DNA of 64,000 nt from Vicingus serpentipes (GTDB taxonomy: Bacteria; Bacteroidota; Bacteroidia; Flavobacteriales_E; Vicingaceae): positions 62,001 to 126,000 of the forward strand of contig NZ_VOOS01000002.1 of assembly GCF_007993035.1 (NCBI RefSeq), in the 5' to 3' direction. The notes under the pieces are model-generated. The model was given only the letters and a program-made list of their open reading frames with translations. It had not been told where the DNA came from and ran no database searches. The position numbers and the translations under genes were made by a program. Below, piece by piece: positions 9,538 to 18,706 of the stretch. Every line of letters begins with the position of its first letter. Position 1 is the first letter of the stretch.

Positions 9538-10858
9538 TAATTACCATTTTTACACGTTTAATTCTTCTTTTATCCGAAGCCTCAACTATAAAACTAAAAT
9601 TTAAGAAATTAATTTTTTCATTTTTCTGAGGTATTTTACCAGAAACCTCAATAATTAAACCAGCTAAAGTGTCAGCTTCCTTTTTCATTTCAGTAAAAGG
9701 AGTAGTATCCTCTATATCAATAACCTTGCTAACATCATTAATTGATGTGTTAGCATCAAAAATATAGGTTTTATCGTCAATTTTTGAGTAGGCTATATCA
9801 TCCTCGTCAAATTCATCACTAATTTCACCAACAATTTCTTCTATAACATCTTCGAGGGTTATAATTCCAGAAGTTCCTCCATATTCATCAACAACTATTG
9901 CAAGATGTATTTTTCGTTCTTGAAATTCTTTTAATAAGTCATCAAGTTTTTTATTTTCAGGAACAAAAAAGGGAGAACGTACTAAGGATAGCCAATCAAA
10001 ATCATCATTATTATTTATATGAGGAATTAAGTCTTTAATATAAAGTACTCCTAGTATTTTGTCAAAAGAATCATCATAGACTGGGATTCGTGAGTGCCCA
10101 CTACTTAGTATTGTAGAAATAATAGTATTAAAAGGAGTAGATTTTTCAACAGCTATAACATTTACACGAGCTCTCATTACTTCTGAAACATTTGTTTCAC
10201 CAAATTGAACAATACCTTTTAAAATTCGATGTTCTTCATTGTCATTAATAATATCTCCGGTTAAATCTAGAGCATGAGATAATTCTTCTACTGTAATGTC
10301 ATGACTTTTTCGTTTTATTCTTTTGTCAAAAATATTAGTAGAAAAAATTAGGAGTTTGCTTAATGGGCTAAATACTTTCATTAAAATATTTAATGGAGAA
10401 GACATGATTTGAGCTAATGTTAATGCATTTTTAGTAGCATAAACTTTAGGAACAACCTCTCCAAATAATAAAATTATAAATGTGATACCAATCGCTTGAA
10501 TTAAGAAAACTAACCAGTCTGGTAAAGATTTAAAGTCAATTAAACTTTCAATAATGACAGTTGAAAGTAAAATGATAGCAATGTTTATAAAATTATTTGC
10601 TACCAATATTGTAGCGAGTAATTTTTTTGGTGTTGTCAATAATTTTTTAATCCTTAATAAAGGCTTGCTTTCTCCATTATTGATTAAATCTTTTTCAGTT
10701 GGGCTTAAAGAAAATAAAGCCACCTCAGAACCAGAAATAAGTGCAGAGAAAATAATTAAAACAATTAGCGATAAAAGATACGCTAAGGTTTCAATATTAA
10801 AAGATTGATTGAGTTGAGATAAAATAATTAAATTCTGGGAGGGATCGTCCAATTTCAT
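9530..10858 (-). CDS. gldE: Gliding motility-associated protein GldE (CNNM/CBS membrane protein)
   Basis: Membrane protein of the CorC/HlyC-like (CNNM) group. An N-terminal DUF21 TM region (about residues 20-170; starts [21 protein letters not shown]) is followed by two CBS domains (about 200-340; [20 protein letters not shown] and [20 protein letters not shown]) and a C-terminal transporter-associated CorC_HlyC domain. In Flavobacteriia this protein sits next to gldD and is linked genetically to gliding. Similar proteins move divalent cations, but transport by GldE is not established. It overlaps gldD by 8 nt and follows ssb by 15 nt. Confidence 0.9.
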   Translation of the reverse strand: MKLDDPSQNLIILSQLNQSFNIETLAYLLSLIVLIIFSALISGSEVALFSLSPTEKDLINNGESKPLLRIKKLLTTPKKLLATILVANNFINIAIILLSTVIIESLIDFKSLPDWLVFLIQAIGITFIILLFGEVVPKVYATKNALTLAQIMSSPLNILMKVFSPLSKLLIFSTNIFDKRIKRKSHDITVEELSHALDLTGDIINDNEEHRILKGIVQFGETNVSEVMRARVNVIAVEKSTPFNTIISTILSSGHSRIPVYDDSFDKILGVLYIKDLIPHINNNDDFDWLSLVRSPFFVPENKKLDDLLKEFQERKIHLAIVVDEYGGTSGIITLEDVIEEIVGEISDEFDEDDIAYSKIDDKTYIFDANTSINDVSKVIDIEDTTPFTEMKKEADTLAGLIIEVSGKIPQKNEKINFLNFSFIVEASDKRRIKRVKMVINE

Positions 10859-10873
10859 TGTTAATTAATTAAA

Positions 10874-11302
10874 CTAAAAGGGCAAGTCATCAGCAATATC
10901 ATTGCTTTTGTCAATAGGAGGTTCATTAGATGTGGGAGAGTTTGTGTTACTAGGAGTAGAATCATCTCTTTTTCCTCCAAGCATTTGCATATTTTCTCCA
11001 ACTACCTCTGTAGTGTATCTATTGCTTCCGTCTTTATCTTGCCACTGGCGAGTTCTTAATTTACCTTCAATATAAACCTGATTGCCTTTTTTAAGGTATT
11101 TTTCAGCAATTTCAGCTAAACCTCTCCATACTACAATATTATGCCATTCGGTAATTGTTTTTTTTTCACCTGAATTTCTGTCTTTATAGGTCTCGGAAGT
11201 AGCAATAGGGAAGTTTGCAACAGCAGTTCCACCCTCTAAGTATCTTACTTCGGGGTCTTTACCTAGGTTACCTACTAATATTACTTTATTTATTCCTGCC
11301 AT
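10874..11302 (-). CDS. ssb: Single-stranded DNA-binding protein
   Basis: Binds ssDNA during replication and repair. OB-fold domain at residues 1-110: [21 protein letters not shown], then [19 protein letters not shown] and [18 protein letters not shown] short Ser/Thr/Pro/Asn linker leads to the acidic tip IADDLPF, the SSB tail that recruits repair proteins. 142 aa. It has its own promoter box just after the mutY stop. Confidence 0.95.
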   Translation of the reverse strand: MAGINKVILVGNLGKDPEVRYLEGGTAVANFPIATSETYKDRNSGEKKTITEWHNIVVWRGLAEIAEKYLKKGNQVYIEGKLRTRQWQDKDGSNRYTTEVVGENMQMLGGKRDDSTPSNTNSPTSNEPPIDKSNDIADDLPF

Positions 11303-11323
11303 ATTTTACATATTATAGATTAT

Positions 11324-11331
11324 CAAATGTA
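11324..11331 (-). promoter_or_regulatory. -7 promoter box (TACATTTG) for ssb
   Basis: Exact TAnnTTTG on the minus strand, 21 nt before the ssb ATG and wholly in the 36-nt gap after mutY. The -33 region would fall inside the mutY 3' end. Confidence 0.5.
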
Positions 11332-11338
11332 CTCATTT

Positions 11339-12379
11339 TTACTTTTTAAAGATAAAATTTTCTATCAATTTAGGAACGGGGTATTTAACAATCTCTTCCT
11401 TAATTATTTTTAATTCATCATTTTGAACACAACTAATGTCATCTATTTGAATTGACCAAAAAGTTGCATGTATTTTTTGATGAGATAAAATATGTATGTA
11501 TTCAATTGATTTTTGGATAGATTTATCAGTAAGAGTATTAAGTATTTTATACTGCTCTAAATTTAATTTTTCAAATTGATGGATAGGTTTAACTGTTTCA
11601 ATTAAAGGAAAATCAAATAATCCTTGCCATATATCTTTTTCAGTTCTATTTTTTATAAGGGTGTGCTTTTTGTCTGAAAATACAAGATAATTAAAGAACC
11701 TGTTTTTAACTTTTGTCTTTTTCTCTTTTATAGGTAGAATAGATATATTATCGTTTTTTAATGCCAAACATTTTGAATTAAAAATACAGTTTTCACAATT
11801 CGGTTGTTTAGGCTTACATTGTAAAGCACCAAATTCCATTATAGCTTGATTGTATTCAGCAGGATTTTTTTTATCTATTAATTCTTCGGCTAATGCCTTA
11901 AATTCTTTTTTTCCTAAAGTGCTATCAATAGGAGTGTTTATATCAAAAAACCTTGCTAAAACACGATATACATTTCCGTCAACTACAGGATAAGACATGT
12001 TAAACGAAAATGAAGAGATGGCAGCAGCAGTATATTCTCCAACACCTTTAAGAGCTAATATTTCTTTATAATTAACTGGAAACGTTCCATTGTAATTTTT
12101 TTGTATGTATTTTGCAGTAAAGTGTAAGTTTCTAGCTCTTGAATAGTAGCCTAAACCTTGCCATAGTTTTAATACTTTCTCTTCTTTTGAGTTAGCTAAA
12201 TCAATTATTGTAGGGAAATTTTCTATGAATTTCAAGTAATAATTTAAACCCTGATCAACACGTGTTTGTTGGAGGATAATCTCAGATAACCATATTTTAT
12301 ATGGATCAGTAGTGTTTCTCCAGGGTAAATCACGTTTATTTTCTTTATACCATTTAATTAATAAGCTGCTGAAGTCCAT
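11339..12379 (-). CDS. mutY: A/G-specific adenine glycosylase
   Basis: Base-excision repair enzyme that removes adenine mispaired with 8-oxoguanine. HhH-GPD domain: IILQQTRVDQGLNYYLKF, the helix-hairpin-helix LKGVGEYTAAAISSF, and the catalytic Asp in VVDGNVYRVLARFF. The 4Fe-4S loop has the classical C-X6-C-X2-C-X5-C spacing (CKPKQPNCENCIFNSKC). The C-terminal third is a MutT/NUDIX-like 8-oxoG recognition domain. Normal length (346 aa). Gene order mutY-ssb-gldE-gldD is standard for Flavobacteriia. Confidence 0.95.
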   Translation of the reverse strand: MDFSSLLIKWYKENKRDLPWRNTTDPYKIWLSEIILQQTRVDQGLNYYLKFIENFPTIIDLANSKEEKVLKLWQGLGYYSRARNLHFTAKYIQKNYNGTFPVNYKEILALKGVGEYTAAAISSFSFNMSYPVVDGNVYRVLARFFDINTPIDSTLGKKEFKALAEELIDKKNPAEYNQAIMEFGALQCKPKQPNCENCIFNSKCLALKNDNISILPIKEKKTKVKNRFFNYLVFSDKKHTLIKNRTEKDIWQGLFDFPLIETVKPIHQFEKLNLEQYKILNTLTDKSIQKSIEYIHILSHQKIHATFWSIQIDDISCVQNDELKIIKEEIVKYPVPKLIENFIFKK

Positions 12380-12440
12380 TAAAATTGTTAACTAGTCGAT
12401 GTTTATATAAATTTTAGCTAAAATTAGAGAATGTTTTTTC

Positions 12441-12467
12441 TTGAATTGATTTAAACTTGTATATTTG
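12441..12467 (+). promoter_or_regulatory. Promoter of the HU - small basic protein - RNase G region
   Basis: TTG at 12441-12443, a 16-nt spacer, then TATATTTG at 12460-12467: both elements of the Bacteroidota housekeeping promoter (TTG ... TAnnTTTG). The HU ATG is at 12523, so the leader is about 50 nt. Confidence 0.65.
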
Positions 12468-12522
12468 CAGCCCTCAAAAAGATAATTAATTGAAATTTAA
12501 ATAGTTAAAAAGATATTTTAAA

Positions 12523-12810
12523 ATGACAAAGGCAGATATTGTTTCAAAGATTTCGGACAAAACAGGAATAGAAAAGCTAGCAGTACAAAGAACTGTAGAA
12601 GAATTTATGAAGGAAGTAAGAAAATCTTTAGAAAGTGGAGATAACGTATATTTAAGAGGATTTGGAAGTTTTGTAGTGAAGAAAAGAGCACAGAAAACAG
12701 GAAGAAACATTTCTAAAAATACAACAATTATAATACCAGAACATTTCATTCCATCATTTAAGCCTGCTAAATCTTTTGCAGAGAAAGTGAAAAAGAATGT
12801 GAAAGCTTAA
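12523..12810 (+). CDS. HU-family DNA-binding protein (95 aa)
   Basis: Small nucleoid protein that bends and compacts DNA. HU/IHF fold: helical N-terminus MTKADIVSKISDKTGIEKLAVQRT, then GDNVYLRGFGSFVVKKRAQKTGRN with the beta-arm and the conserved GFGSF and GRN motifs. It is one of two HU paralogues in the window (the other at 33809, 90 aa). This one has a longer, less conserved tail with an atypical arm (ISKNTTIIIPEHFIP). It is followed by the 30-residue basic protein and RNase G, an order seen in other Bacteroidota. Confidence 0.93.
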   Translation: MTKADIVSKISDKTGIEKLAVQRTVEEFMKEVRKSLESGDNVYLRGFGSFVVKKRAQKTGRNISKNTTIIIPEHFIPSFKPAKSFAEKVKKNVKA

Positions 12811-12861
12811 TACAAGCTTTATTGAAAAATAATAAGATATTAAAAATATAAAATAAAAATT

Positions 12862-12954
12862 ATGCCAAGCGGAAAAAAAAGAAAGAGACATAAGATGTCA
12901 ACTCACAAGCGTAAAAAAAGATTGAGAAAAAACAGACATAAGAAAAAGAAATAA
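12862..12954 (+). CDS. 30-residue basic protein, AURKAIP1/COX24 (bS22-like)
   Basis: Tiny protein, MPSGKKRKRHKM followed by STHKRKKRLRKNRHKKKK, with more than half of its residues Lys, Arg or His. The KMxxHKRKKRLRKNRHK core is the signature of the AURKAIP1/COX24 family, whose mitochondrial and mycobacterial (bS22) members are small-ribosomal-subunit components. From family knowledge it is probably a ribosomal protein; that is not shown here. Start ATG at 12862, 51 nt after HU, with no Shine-Dalgarno. A stem-loop follows 15 nt after the stop. Confidence 0.85.
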   Translation: MPSGKKRKRHKMSTHKRKKRLRKNRHKKKK

Positions 12955-12969
12955 TTTTTCATAGTATTT

Positions 12970-12996
12970 ATAGCTAGCGCCTTTGGCGTTGGCTAT
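12970..12996 (+). terminator. Stem-loop after the bS22-like gene (terminator or processing site)
   Basis: A 12-bp stem with two G-U pairs and a TTT loop (arms ATAGCTAGCGCC and GGCGTTGGCTAT), followed by the T-rich TTTAATCTTTTT. It lies between the small basic gene and rng. A second hairpin follows at 13021-13045, so this could be partial termination, RNA processing or leader control of rng. Confidence 0.6.
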
Positions 12997-13020
12997 ATTT
13001 AATCTTTTTAATTGCCGGTT

Positions 13021-13045
13021 ACCTTTTAAGATATCCTTAAAAGGT
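13021..13045 (+). promoter_or_regulatory. Second stem-loop in the RNase G leader
   Basis: Perfect 10-bp stem ACCTTTTAAG / CTTAAAAGGT with loop ATATC, then TTTCT. It ends 28 nt before the rng ATG. With the hairpin at 12970 it makes a structured leader. Confidence 0.5.
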
Positions 13046-13073
13046 TTTCTAGTATAAGTGTAAAAATACTTTA

Positions 13074-14636
13074 ATGAGTGTAGAATTAATAATAGATTCT
13101 TCGCCTAAAGAGGTTGTTATTGCTATTCTTCGTGATAATAAGTTGTTAGAACTTCACAAAGAAAAAAACAATAATAGCTTTTCTGTGGGTGATATTTATT
13201 TAGCTAAGGTTAGAAAAATTATGCCTGGGTTAAATGCAACTTTCGTAAACGTTGGTTACGAAAGGGATGCCTTTTTACATTACTTGGATTTAGGACCGAA
13301 GTTTAATTCGTTTACTAAATATACTAGGGGTGTTGCAGGAGGATCATTAAATAGTTCTTCAATTGATTTTGAGTTCGAACCTGAAATAGAAAAGACTGGT
13401 AAGATTGAAAAAGTATTAAAAACTAATGATCAAATACTGGTTCAAATTGCAAAAGAACCAATATCTACAAAAGGCCCACGATTAAGTGCTGAAATATCAT
13501 TAGCAGGCCGTTATTTAGTTTTAGTTCCATTTGCAAATAAAGTTTCTGTTTCCCAGAAATTAAAAGATGTAGATGAACGTGAGAGATTAATCCGTTTAAT
13601 TAAAAGCATTAAACCTAAAGGTTTTGGAGTTATTGTTCGTACAGTAGCAAAAAATAAAAAAGTTGCTGATCTTCATGCAGATATGAATGATTTAGTAAGC
13701 CGATGGGAATTATGCTACAACGAACTGAAAAACGCTCATGCACCTAAAAAAGTTTTAGGAGAATTAGATAGAACATCCGCTTTACTTCGTGACTTATTAA
13801 ATAAGGATTTTAATACTATTCATGTTAACGATAATACGGTTGCAAACGAATTACGTTCATTCTTAAAAACTATTGCTCCTGACAAAGAAAGCATAGTAAA
13901 GGATTATAATGGAAAAATGCCAATACTTGATAATTTTGGTGTTGAAAAACAAATTAAGTCTTTATTTGGTAAAAATGTCACACTAAAATCGGGTGTTTAT
14001 TTAATAATAGAACATACTGAAGCTTTACATGTTATTGATGTAAATAGTGGGCAAAGAGGTAAGAAAAAAGATAGTACACAAGAACAAAATGCTTTAGAAG
14101 TTAATTTAGAAGCTGCAGAAGAAGTTGCCCGTCAATTAAGATTGCGAGATATGGGTGGTATTGTTGTTGTTGATTTTATTGATATGAAAGAAGCTGAAAA
14201 TAGACAACTTTTATTTGACAAAATGAAAGAGTTTATGGAAGGTGATAGGGCAAAACATAATATTTTACCTCCATCAAAGTTTGGATTAGTTCAAATTACT
14301 CGTCAGCGTGTTCGTCCTGAAATGGATATAAAAACAGCTGAGAAATGCCCATGTTGTGGAGGAAACGGAGAAGTACATTCTACTATTTTATTAGTAGATG
14401 ATATTGAGAGTAATTTGAAATACATTACTCAACAACAAAAAATTAAAAAGATTAGAATCAATACTCATCCATATGTTGAAGCTTACATTAATAAGTCTCA
14501 AGGCTTTTTTAAAGGCTCATTAAGAAAACAATGGGAAAAGAAGTTGAGTTGTTTAATAGATGTAGTTCCAACTACTGCTTATAGCCTTTTAGAGTATCGT
14601 TTTATGGATGAAAAAGGAGAAGAAATCCTTTTTTAG
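13074..14636 (+). CDS. rng: Ribonuclease G (RNase E/G family)
   Basis: Single-strand endoribonuclease acting on rRNA precursors and mRNA. 520 aa, the short RNase G form without an RNase E-type scaffold tail. Domain order: N-terminal beta region MSVELIIDSSPKE, S1 RNA-binding domain (about 38-130; GDIYLAKVRKIMPGLNATFVN), 5'-sensor/RNase H-like part, then the DNase I-like catalytic domain with HVIDVNSGQ and VVVDFIDMKEAENR (metal-binding Asp residues), and the zinc-link CPCCGG near residue 425. Start ATG at 13074 with no Shine-Dalgarno. It is preceded by two hairpins, and a methyltransferase gene follows after 9 nt. Confidence 0.95.
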   Translation: MSVELIIDSSPKEVVIAILRDNKLLELHKEKNNNSFSVGDIYLAKVRKIMPGLNATFVNVGYERDAFLHYLDLGPKFNSFTKYTRGVAGGSLNSSSIDFEFEPEIEKTGKIEKVLKTNDQILVQIAKEPISTKGPRLSAEISLAGRYLVLVPFANKVSVSQKLKDVDERERLIRLIKSIKPKGFGVIVRTVAKNKKVADLHADMNDLVSRWELCYNELKNAHAPKKVLGELDRTSALLRDLLNKDFNTIHVNDNTVANELRSFLKTIAPDKESIVKDYNGKMPILDNFGVEKQIKSLFGKNVTLKSGVYLIIEHTEALHVIDVNSGQRGKKKDSTQEQNALEVNLEAAEEVARQLRLRDMGGIVVVDFIDMKEAENRQLLFDKMKEFMEGDRAKHNILPPSKFGLVQITRQRVRPEMDIKTAEKCPCCGGNGEVHSTILLVDDIESNLKYITQQQKIKKIRINTHPYVEAYINKSQGFFKGSLRKQWEKKLSCLIDVVPTTAYSLLEYRFMDEKGEEILF

Positions 14637-14645
14637 TTTTAAAAA

Positions 14646-15356
14646 ATGAATTCCACAGACGCTTTAGGTGAAGCCTTAAAAGATGTTTATTTTAATTCTG
14701 CAGGAGAAGATATAATTGTAATATCGGACATTGCTGAAGATGATATTATACCTACAGACTATTTATTTAGAAATTACAAACAAATGCCTAAACTAGAGCG
14801 AAAAGCTTTAGATTTATGTTTTGGTGATGTTATTGATGTGGGAGCAGCAAGCGGAAGTCATAGTTTGTACTTGCAAGAAAAAGGGATAAAAGTTAAAGCA
14901 ATTGATATTTCAATAGGAGCAATTGATGTGATGAAAGCAAGAAATATAGAAAATGCTGAATTGATTGATTTTTTTGAGTTGAAAGAAGAGAAATTCGACA
15001 CAATATTATTGTTAATGAATGGGATAGGGATTGCTGGAACAATTGAGAAATTACCAGAATTCCTAAATCAATGTAAAAGCTTACTAAATCCTAAAGGTCA
15101 GGTATTATTAGATTCGTCAGACATAGCTTATATGTTTGAAGAGGAAGATGGTTCGAAATGGGTCGATGTAAACAAAAACTATCATGGTGAAGTTGTTTAT
15201 CAAATGCAATATAAAAATACAATCACAGAAAAATTTAATTGGTTGTTTTTAGATTTTAATACCTTAAAAAATGAAGCAAAAAAACTTGGCTTAAAAACTG
15301 AAAAAGTAATAGCTGGTAGTCATTTTGATTTTTTAGCAAGGTTAACGCTTGAGTAA
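14646..15356 (+). CDS. Class I SAM-dependent methyltransferase (236 aa)
   Basis: Rossmann-fold methyltransferase. Motif I is VIDVGAASGSHSLYL (about residues 60-74), followed by the acidic residue in VKAIDISIGAIDVM and motif IV ILLLMNGIGIAG. Substrate unknown; the motif IV region (LMNGIG) resembles small-molecule or protein methyltransferases rather than rRNA N6-adenine enzymes. It begins 9 nt after rng, so it is probably co-transcribed; a link to RNA processing is only inference. mnmE follows with its own promoter box. Confidence 0.8.
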   Translation: MNSTDALGEALKDVYFNSAGEDIIVISDIAEDDIIPTDYLFRNYKQMPKLERKALDLCFGDVIDVGAASGSHSLYLQEKGIKVKAIDISIGAIDVMKARNIENAELIDFFELKEEKFDTILLLMNGIGIAGTIEKLPEFLNQCKSLLNPKGQVLLDSSDIAYMFEEEDGSKWVDVNKNYHGEVVYQMQYKNTITEKFNWLFLDFNTLKNEAKKLGLKTEKVIAGSHFDFLARLTLE

Positions 15357-15363
15357 TATTTCC

Positions 15364-15371
15364 TAATTTCG
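15364..15371 (+). promoter_or_regulatory. -7 box (TAATTTCG) 4 nt before the mnmE start: leaderless mRNA
   Basis: One mismatch to TAnnTTTG. Only four bases (CATC) separate it from the GTG start at 15376, so transcription should begin at or next to the start codon. Confidence 0.45.
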
Positions 15372-15375
15372 CATC

Positions 15376-16767
15376 GTGCAAACTCATAACCAAATATCAG
15401 ACTCAATATGTGCCATAGCTACAGCTCCAGGAATTGGAGCAATAGCTGTTATTCGTTTGTCTGGTGCAGATGCTATAAATATTAGTAATAAAGTGTTTTT
15501 TGGTAAAGATATCACACAAGTTGAATCTCATACTGCACATTTTGGAACAATAAGAGACGGAGAAAAAATAGTTGACGAAGTATTGGTAACTGTTTTTAAA
15601 GGTAAAAAATCATTTACAGGAGAAAATTCGGTTGAAATCTCTACACATGGTTCTCCCTATATTCAACAACAAGTTTTACAACTTTTATTAAAAAACGGAG
15701 CAAAAGCTGCTGGTCCTGGAGAATTTACTTTAAGAGCTTTCTTAAACGGTAAAATGGATTTAAGTCAAGCAGAAGCTGTGGCTGATGTTATTGCTGCAAA
15801 TTCAGAAAGTTCGCATGAATTGGCAATGAGCCAAATGCGAGGAGGTTTTAGTAATGAAATTCAAAAATTAAGAAACGAATTAATTCATTTTGCTTCGTTA
15901 ATAGAATTAGAATTAGATTTTGGAGAAGAAGATGTAGAGTTTGCTGATAGAGATGATTTAAAAGAATTAGTATTAAAACTAAATAAAGCGTTAACACTTT
16001 TAATTAACTCTTTTGATTACGGAAACGTAATTAAAACTGGTGTTCCTGTTGCAATTGTTGGAGAACCTAATGTAGGAAAATCGACCTTGTTGAATGCTTT
16101 ATTAAATGAAGAGCGTGCAATTGTTTCTGACATTGCAGGAACAACTAGAGATACCATTGAAGATGAAATTGTAATTAATGGAATTAGTTACCGATTTATT
16201 GACACTGCTGGAATTAGAGAAACCACTGACGAAATTGAAGGCTTAGGAATTAAAAAATCGTTTGAGAAAATTGATAGTGCTTCTATAATTTTATTGTTGG
16301 TTGATGCTTCTAGTATTTCTAAAGAGCAGCTAAAAAAAGATGTAAACAACATTGAAAATAGAATAGAAGGAAAGAATAAACGATTAATAGTTATTGCCAA
16401 TAAAATTGATAAGAGTGATTTAACAACAATTGAAGCAAAATTTGAGGGAATAGAAAATGTGATTTTCACATCTGCAAAAGAACTGCAAAATATTGATAAC
16501 ATTAAAGAACAATTGTACCATTTTGTAAAGGATGGTGTATTACAAAATACAGATGTAATTGTTACCAATGCTCGTCATTTTGAAGCCTTATCTAAAGCAA
16601 ACGAATCGCTTATAAAAGTATTAGAAGGGTTGGATGTGAACATTACTGGTGATTTCTTAGCAATGGATATTCGCCAAGCTTTACATCAATTGGGTGAAAT
16701 TACTGGTGAGATTACTACCGATGATTTGCTTGATAATATTTTCTCTAAATTTTGTATCGGCAAATAA
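15376..16767 (+). CDS. mnmE: tRNA modification GTPase MnmE
   Basis: With MnmG it makes the (carboxymethyl)aminomethyl group on wobble uridine 34 of tRNAs. N-terminal formyl-THF-binding domain (ICAIATAPGIGAIAVIRLSG), central helical region, and inserted G domain: G1 GEPNVGKSTL, G2/G3 AGTTRDT and DTAGIRET, G4 NKIDKS. The C-terminus ends FCIGK, whose Cys is essential for modification. 463 aa, full length. The start is GTG at 15376 (VQTHNQISDSICAIATAPG), which fits the family; no upstream in-frame ATG is available. The convergent U32 gene ends 1 nt away. Confidence 0.96.
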   Translation: MQTHNQISDSICAIATAPGIGAIAVIRLSGADAINISNKVFFGKDITQVESHTAHFGTIRDGEKIVDEVLVTVFKGKKSFTGENSVEISTHGSPYIQQQVLQLLLKNGAKAAGPGEFTLRAFLNGKMDLSQAEAVADVIAANSESSHELAMSQMRGGFSNEIQKLRNELIHFASLIELELDFGEEDVEFADRDDLKELVLKLNKALTLLINSFDYGNVIKTGVPVAIVGEPNVGKSTLLNALLNEERAIVSDIAGTTRDTIEDEIVINGISYRFIDTAGIRETTDEIEGLGIKKSFEKIDSASIILLLVDASSISKEQLKKDVNNIENRIEGKNKRLIVIANKIDKSDLTTIEAKFEGIENVIFTSAKELQNIDNIKEQLYHFVKDGVLQNTDVIVTNARHFEALSKANESLIKVLEGLDVNITGDFLAMDIRQALHQLGEITGEITTDDLLDNIFSKFCIGK

Positions 16768-16768
16768 C

Positions 16769-18634
16769 CTAAAACTCTTCCTCTTCAAATTCTAATTCAG
16801 CATCTTTTTCCCAAATTTCCATTTCACAAGGCTTGCAGTTAAATTTAAGCTTGTATTCATTTGGTCCATTTTTTAAGGTTAATGGTTCAATCACTTTTTC
16901 GCCCATGGTTTCTCGTTGAAAGCGAGGGCATTTACCCAATTCGTATTTCACACAATATTTGGTAACCATTACACGAGCCTTTCCCGGGTCCCATTGCAAT
17001 TCAAATGCTTTTTCAATTTCGGTAACACCGTGGCGTTTGTAAAATTCTCTCGATAGTTTATTGGCTACATTGTAGGTAAAGTCTAATTCTTTAACAGGGT
17101 AGGGATGGTCTGTTTTTGTAATCTGAAATACTTCTACATGATACTCTTTAACTCTTGTTTCAACTAAATTTTCTAAAACTGTTCTTCTAATGTCGTTAAT
17201 TTTAGAAATTGGTAAAAACCAATTTTCAGAAAACTCAATTTTAATGTCGTCAACAATAAATGGTGTGTTTCCCGTTTTTTTAAGGTTTTTCTCAATATTT
17301 GGTAACGTAGATTGTTCGTTCTTCGCTACTTCTTTTGCTATTTCAAGTGTTGATGTGCTTTTATGACCATCTTCGTCAATGGCAATTAATTCAAATCCAT
17401 TAGCTGCTTCAGTAAACGATAATGTTACGCCAATTTTACGAATTGCACTGTCCTCACGTTCAACCAATTTGGTAAACTCTGCATCAGCATTACGGTAAAT
17501 CATGGTGCCAACTTTTATTGACTTATAGTTATTTGGTATAACCAATCCATTAGCAACCGTATTTATTTGAACACCATCGGCCTCATTATTTTCATTTATA
17601 AAATAAAGACCATCGCCATTGTTTAGCTTGTCAGCATTTTCGATGATGTAACCTTTTTTGGTCAACTCAACTACTTTACCAATTACTTGTCCTTGTGATT
17701 TAGGGCTTTCCCATGAACCAATTTTTTTTGTTCGCTTATTTACAAAATAATCGGAATAACCACGGTTAAAGCTTTTATCCATCTCAGCTTCAAAATTATA
17801 AAAGGTTCTACCCGAAGAAGCTTTTTGAAATTCATCGTTATTTTCAAGAAAAGCATCCAGTTTTTTTCTTAAAAAAGAAACGTTGTTTTTTACATATACT
17901 AAGTCTTTTAAACGACCTTCAATTTTAAAAGAAGTAACACCAGCTTCAATAAGATTAGGTAGTTGATCGCTTAAGTCTAAATCTTTAATGGATAATAAAT
18001 GGCTGTTTGAAATTAATGTTTTTCCAGTTCCATCAGTTAAGCTGTATGGTAAGCGACAGTTTTGTGCACAAGAGCCTCTGTTAGCACTTCGTTCGCCACC
18101 AGCTATACTCATGTAGCAATTCCCACTAAACGAAACGCACAAAGCACCAGAAACAAAAAATTCTAGTTCTACATCGGTAGCTTCATGTATTTCTTTAATC
18201 TGATCTAGGTTTAATTCACGAGCTAAAACCACTCGTTTCATTCCAGCATCAGCTAAAAACTTAACATGCTTTGGATCTCTATTGTTTGCTTGAGTACTTG
18301 CATGAATAACAATAGGAGGTAAGTCCATTTCCATGATTGCCATATCCTGAACAATTAATGCATCTACCTTTATGTTGTAAAGTTCATGAATTAACTTTTT
18401 ACAAGCTTCTAATTCTTTATCGTATAAAATAGTGTTAATCACTACAAAAACTTGAGCTTTAAATAGGTGAGCATATTCAACTAATTCAGCAATATCTTCA
18501 ACCGAATTGGTAGCATTTGTTCTAGCTCCAAATTGAGGAGCTCCAATATAAACTGCATCTGCACCAGCATTAATTGCGGCCATTCCTTGAAATAAGTTTT
18601 TTGCAGGAGCGAGTATTTCAACTTTCTTTTTCAT
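16769..18634 (-). CDS. U32 family peptidase-like RNA hydroxylase (RlhA/TrhP type)
   Basis: Member of peptidase family U32, now known to include RlhA (23S rRNA C2501 hydroxylation) and TrhP (tRNA U34 hydroxylation). N-terminal TIM-barrel-like part: VEILAPAKNLFQGMAAINAGA, AVYIGAPQFGARTNA, then SGALCVSFSGNCYMSI and ANRGSCAQNCRLPY with the conserved cysteines. A long C-terminal half follows, with further Cys motifs (KYELGKCPRF, FNCKPCEME) suited to an Fe-S cluster. At 621 aa it is nearer RlhA than the shorter TrhP. I prefer the ATG at 18634 (MKKKVEILAPA) to 18652, because a promoter-like GACTTTTG overlaps the upstream ATG. Confidence 0.85.
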   Translation of the reverse strand: MKKKVEILAPAKNLFQGMAAINAGADAVYIGAPQFGARTNATNSVEDIAELVEYAHLFKAQVFVVINTILYDKELEACKKLIHELYNIKVDALIVQDMAIMEMDLPPIVIHASTQANNRDPKHVKFLADAGMKRVVLARELNLDQIKEIHEATDVELEFFVSGALCVSFSGNCYMSIAGGERSANRGSCAQNCRLPYSLTDGTGKTLISNSHLLSIKDLDLSDQLPNLIEAGVTSFKIEGRLKDLVYVKNNVSFLRKKLDAFLENNDEFQKASSGRTFYNFEAEMDKSFNRGYSDYFVNKRTKKIGSWESPKSQGQVIGKVVELTKKGYIIENADKLNNGDGLYFINENNEADGVQINTVANGLVIPNNYKSIKVGTMIYRNADAEFTKLVEREDSAIRKIGVTLSFTEAANGFELIAIDEDGHKSTSTLEIAKEVAKNEQSTLPNIEKNLKKTGNTPFIVDDIKIEFSENWFLPISKINDIRRTVLENLVETRVKEYHVEVFQITKTDHPYPVKELDFTYNVANKLSREFYKRHGVTEIEKAFELQWDPGKARVMVTKYCVKYELGKCPRFQRETMGEKVIEPLTLKNGPNEYKLKFNCKPCEMEIWEKDAELEFEEEEF

Positions 18635-18693
18635 ACGTATTGCAAAAGTCATTATTTATTTCATGGAAATAAATAATTTAGTAATATTTCCAC

Positions 18694-18701
18694 TATATTT
18701 T
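18694..18701 (+). promoter_or_regulatory. -7-like box (TATATTTT) 5 nt before a TTG start
   Basis: One mismatch to TAnnTTTG, five bases before the TTG at 18707. In such AT-rich sequence a one-mismatch match is weak evidence on its own. Confidence 0.3.
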
Positions 18702-18706
18702 ATATA

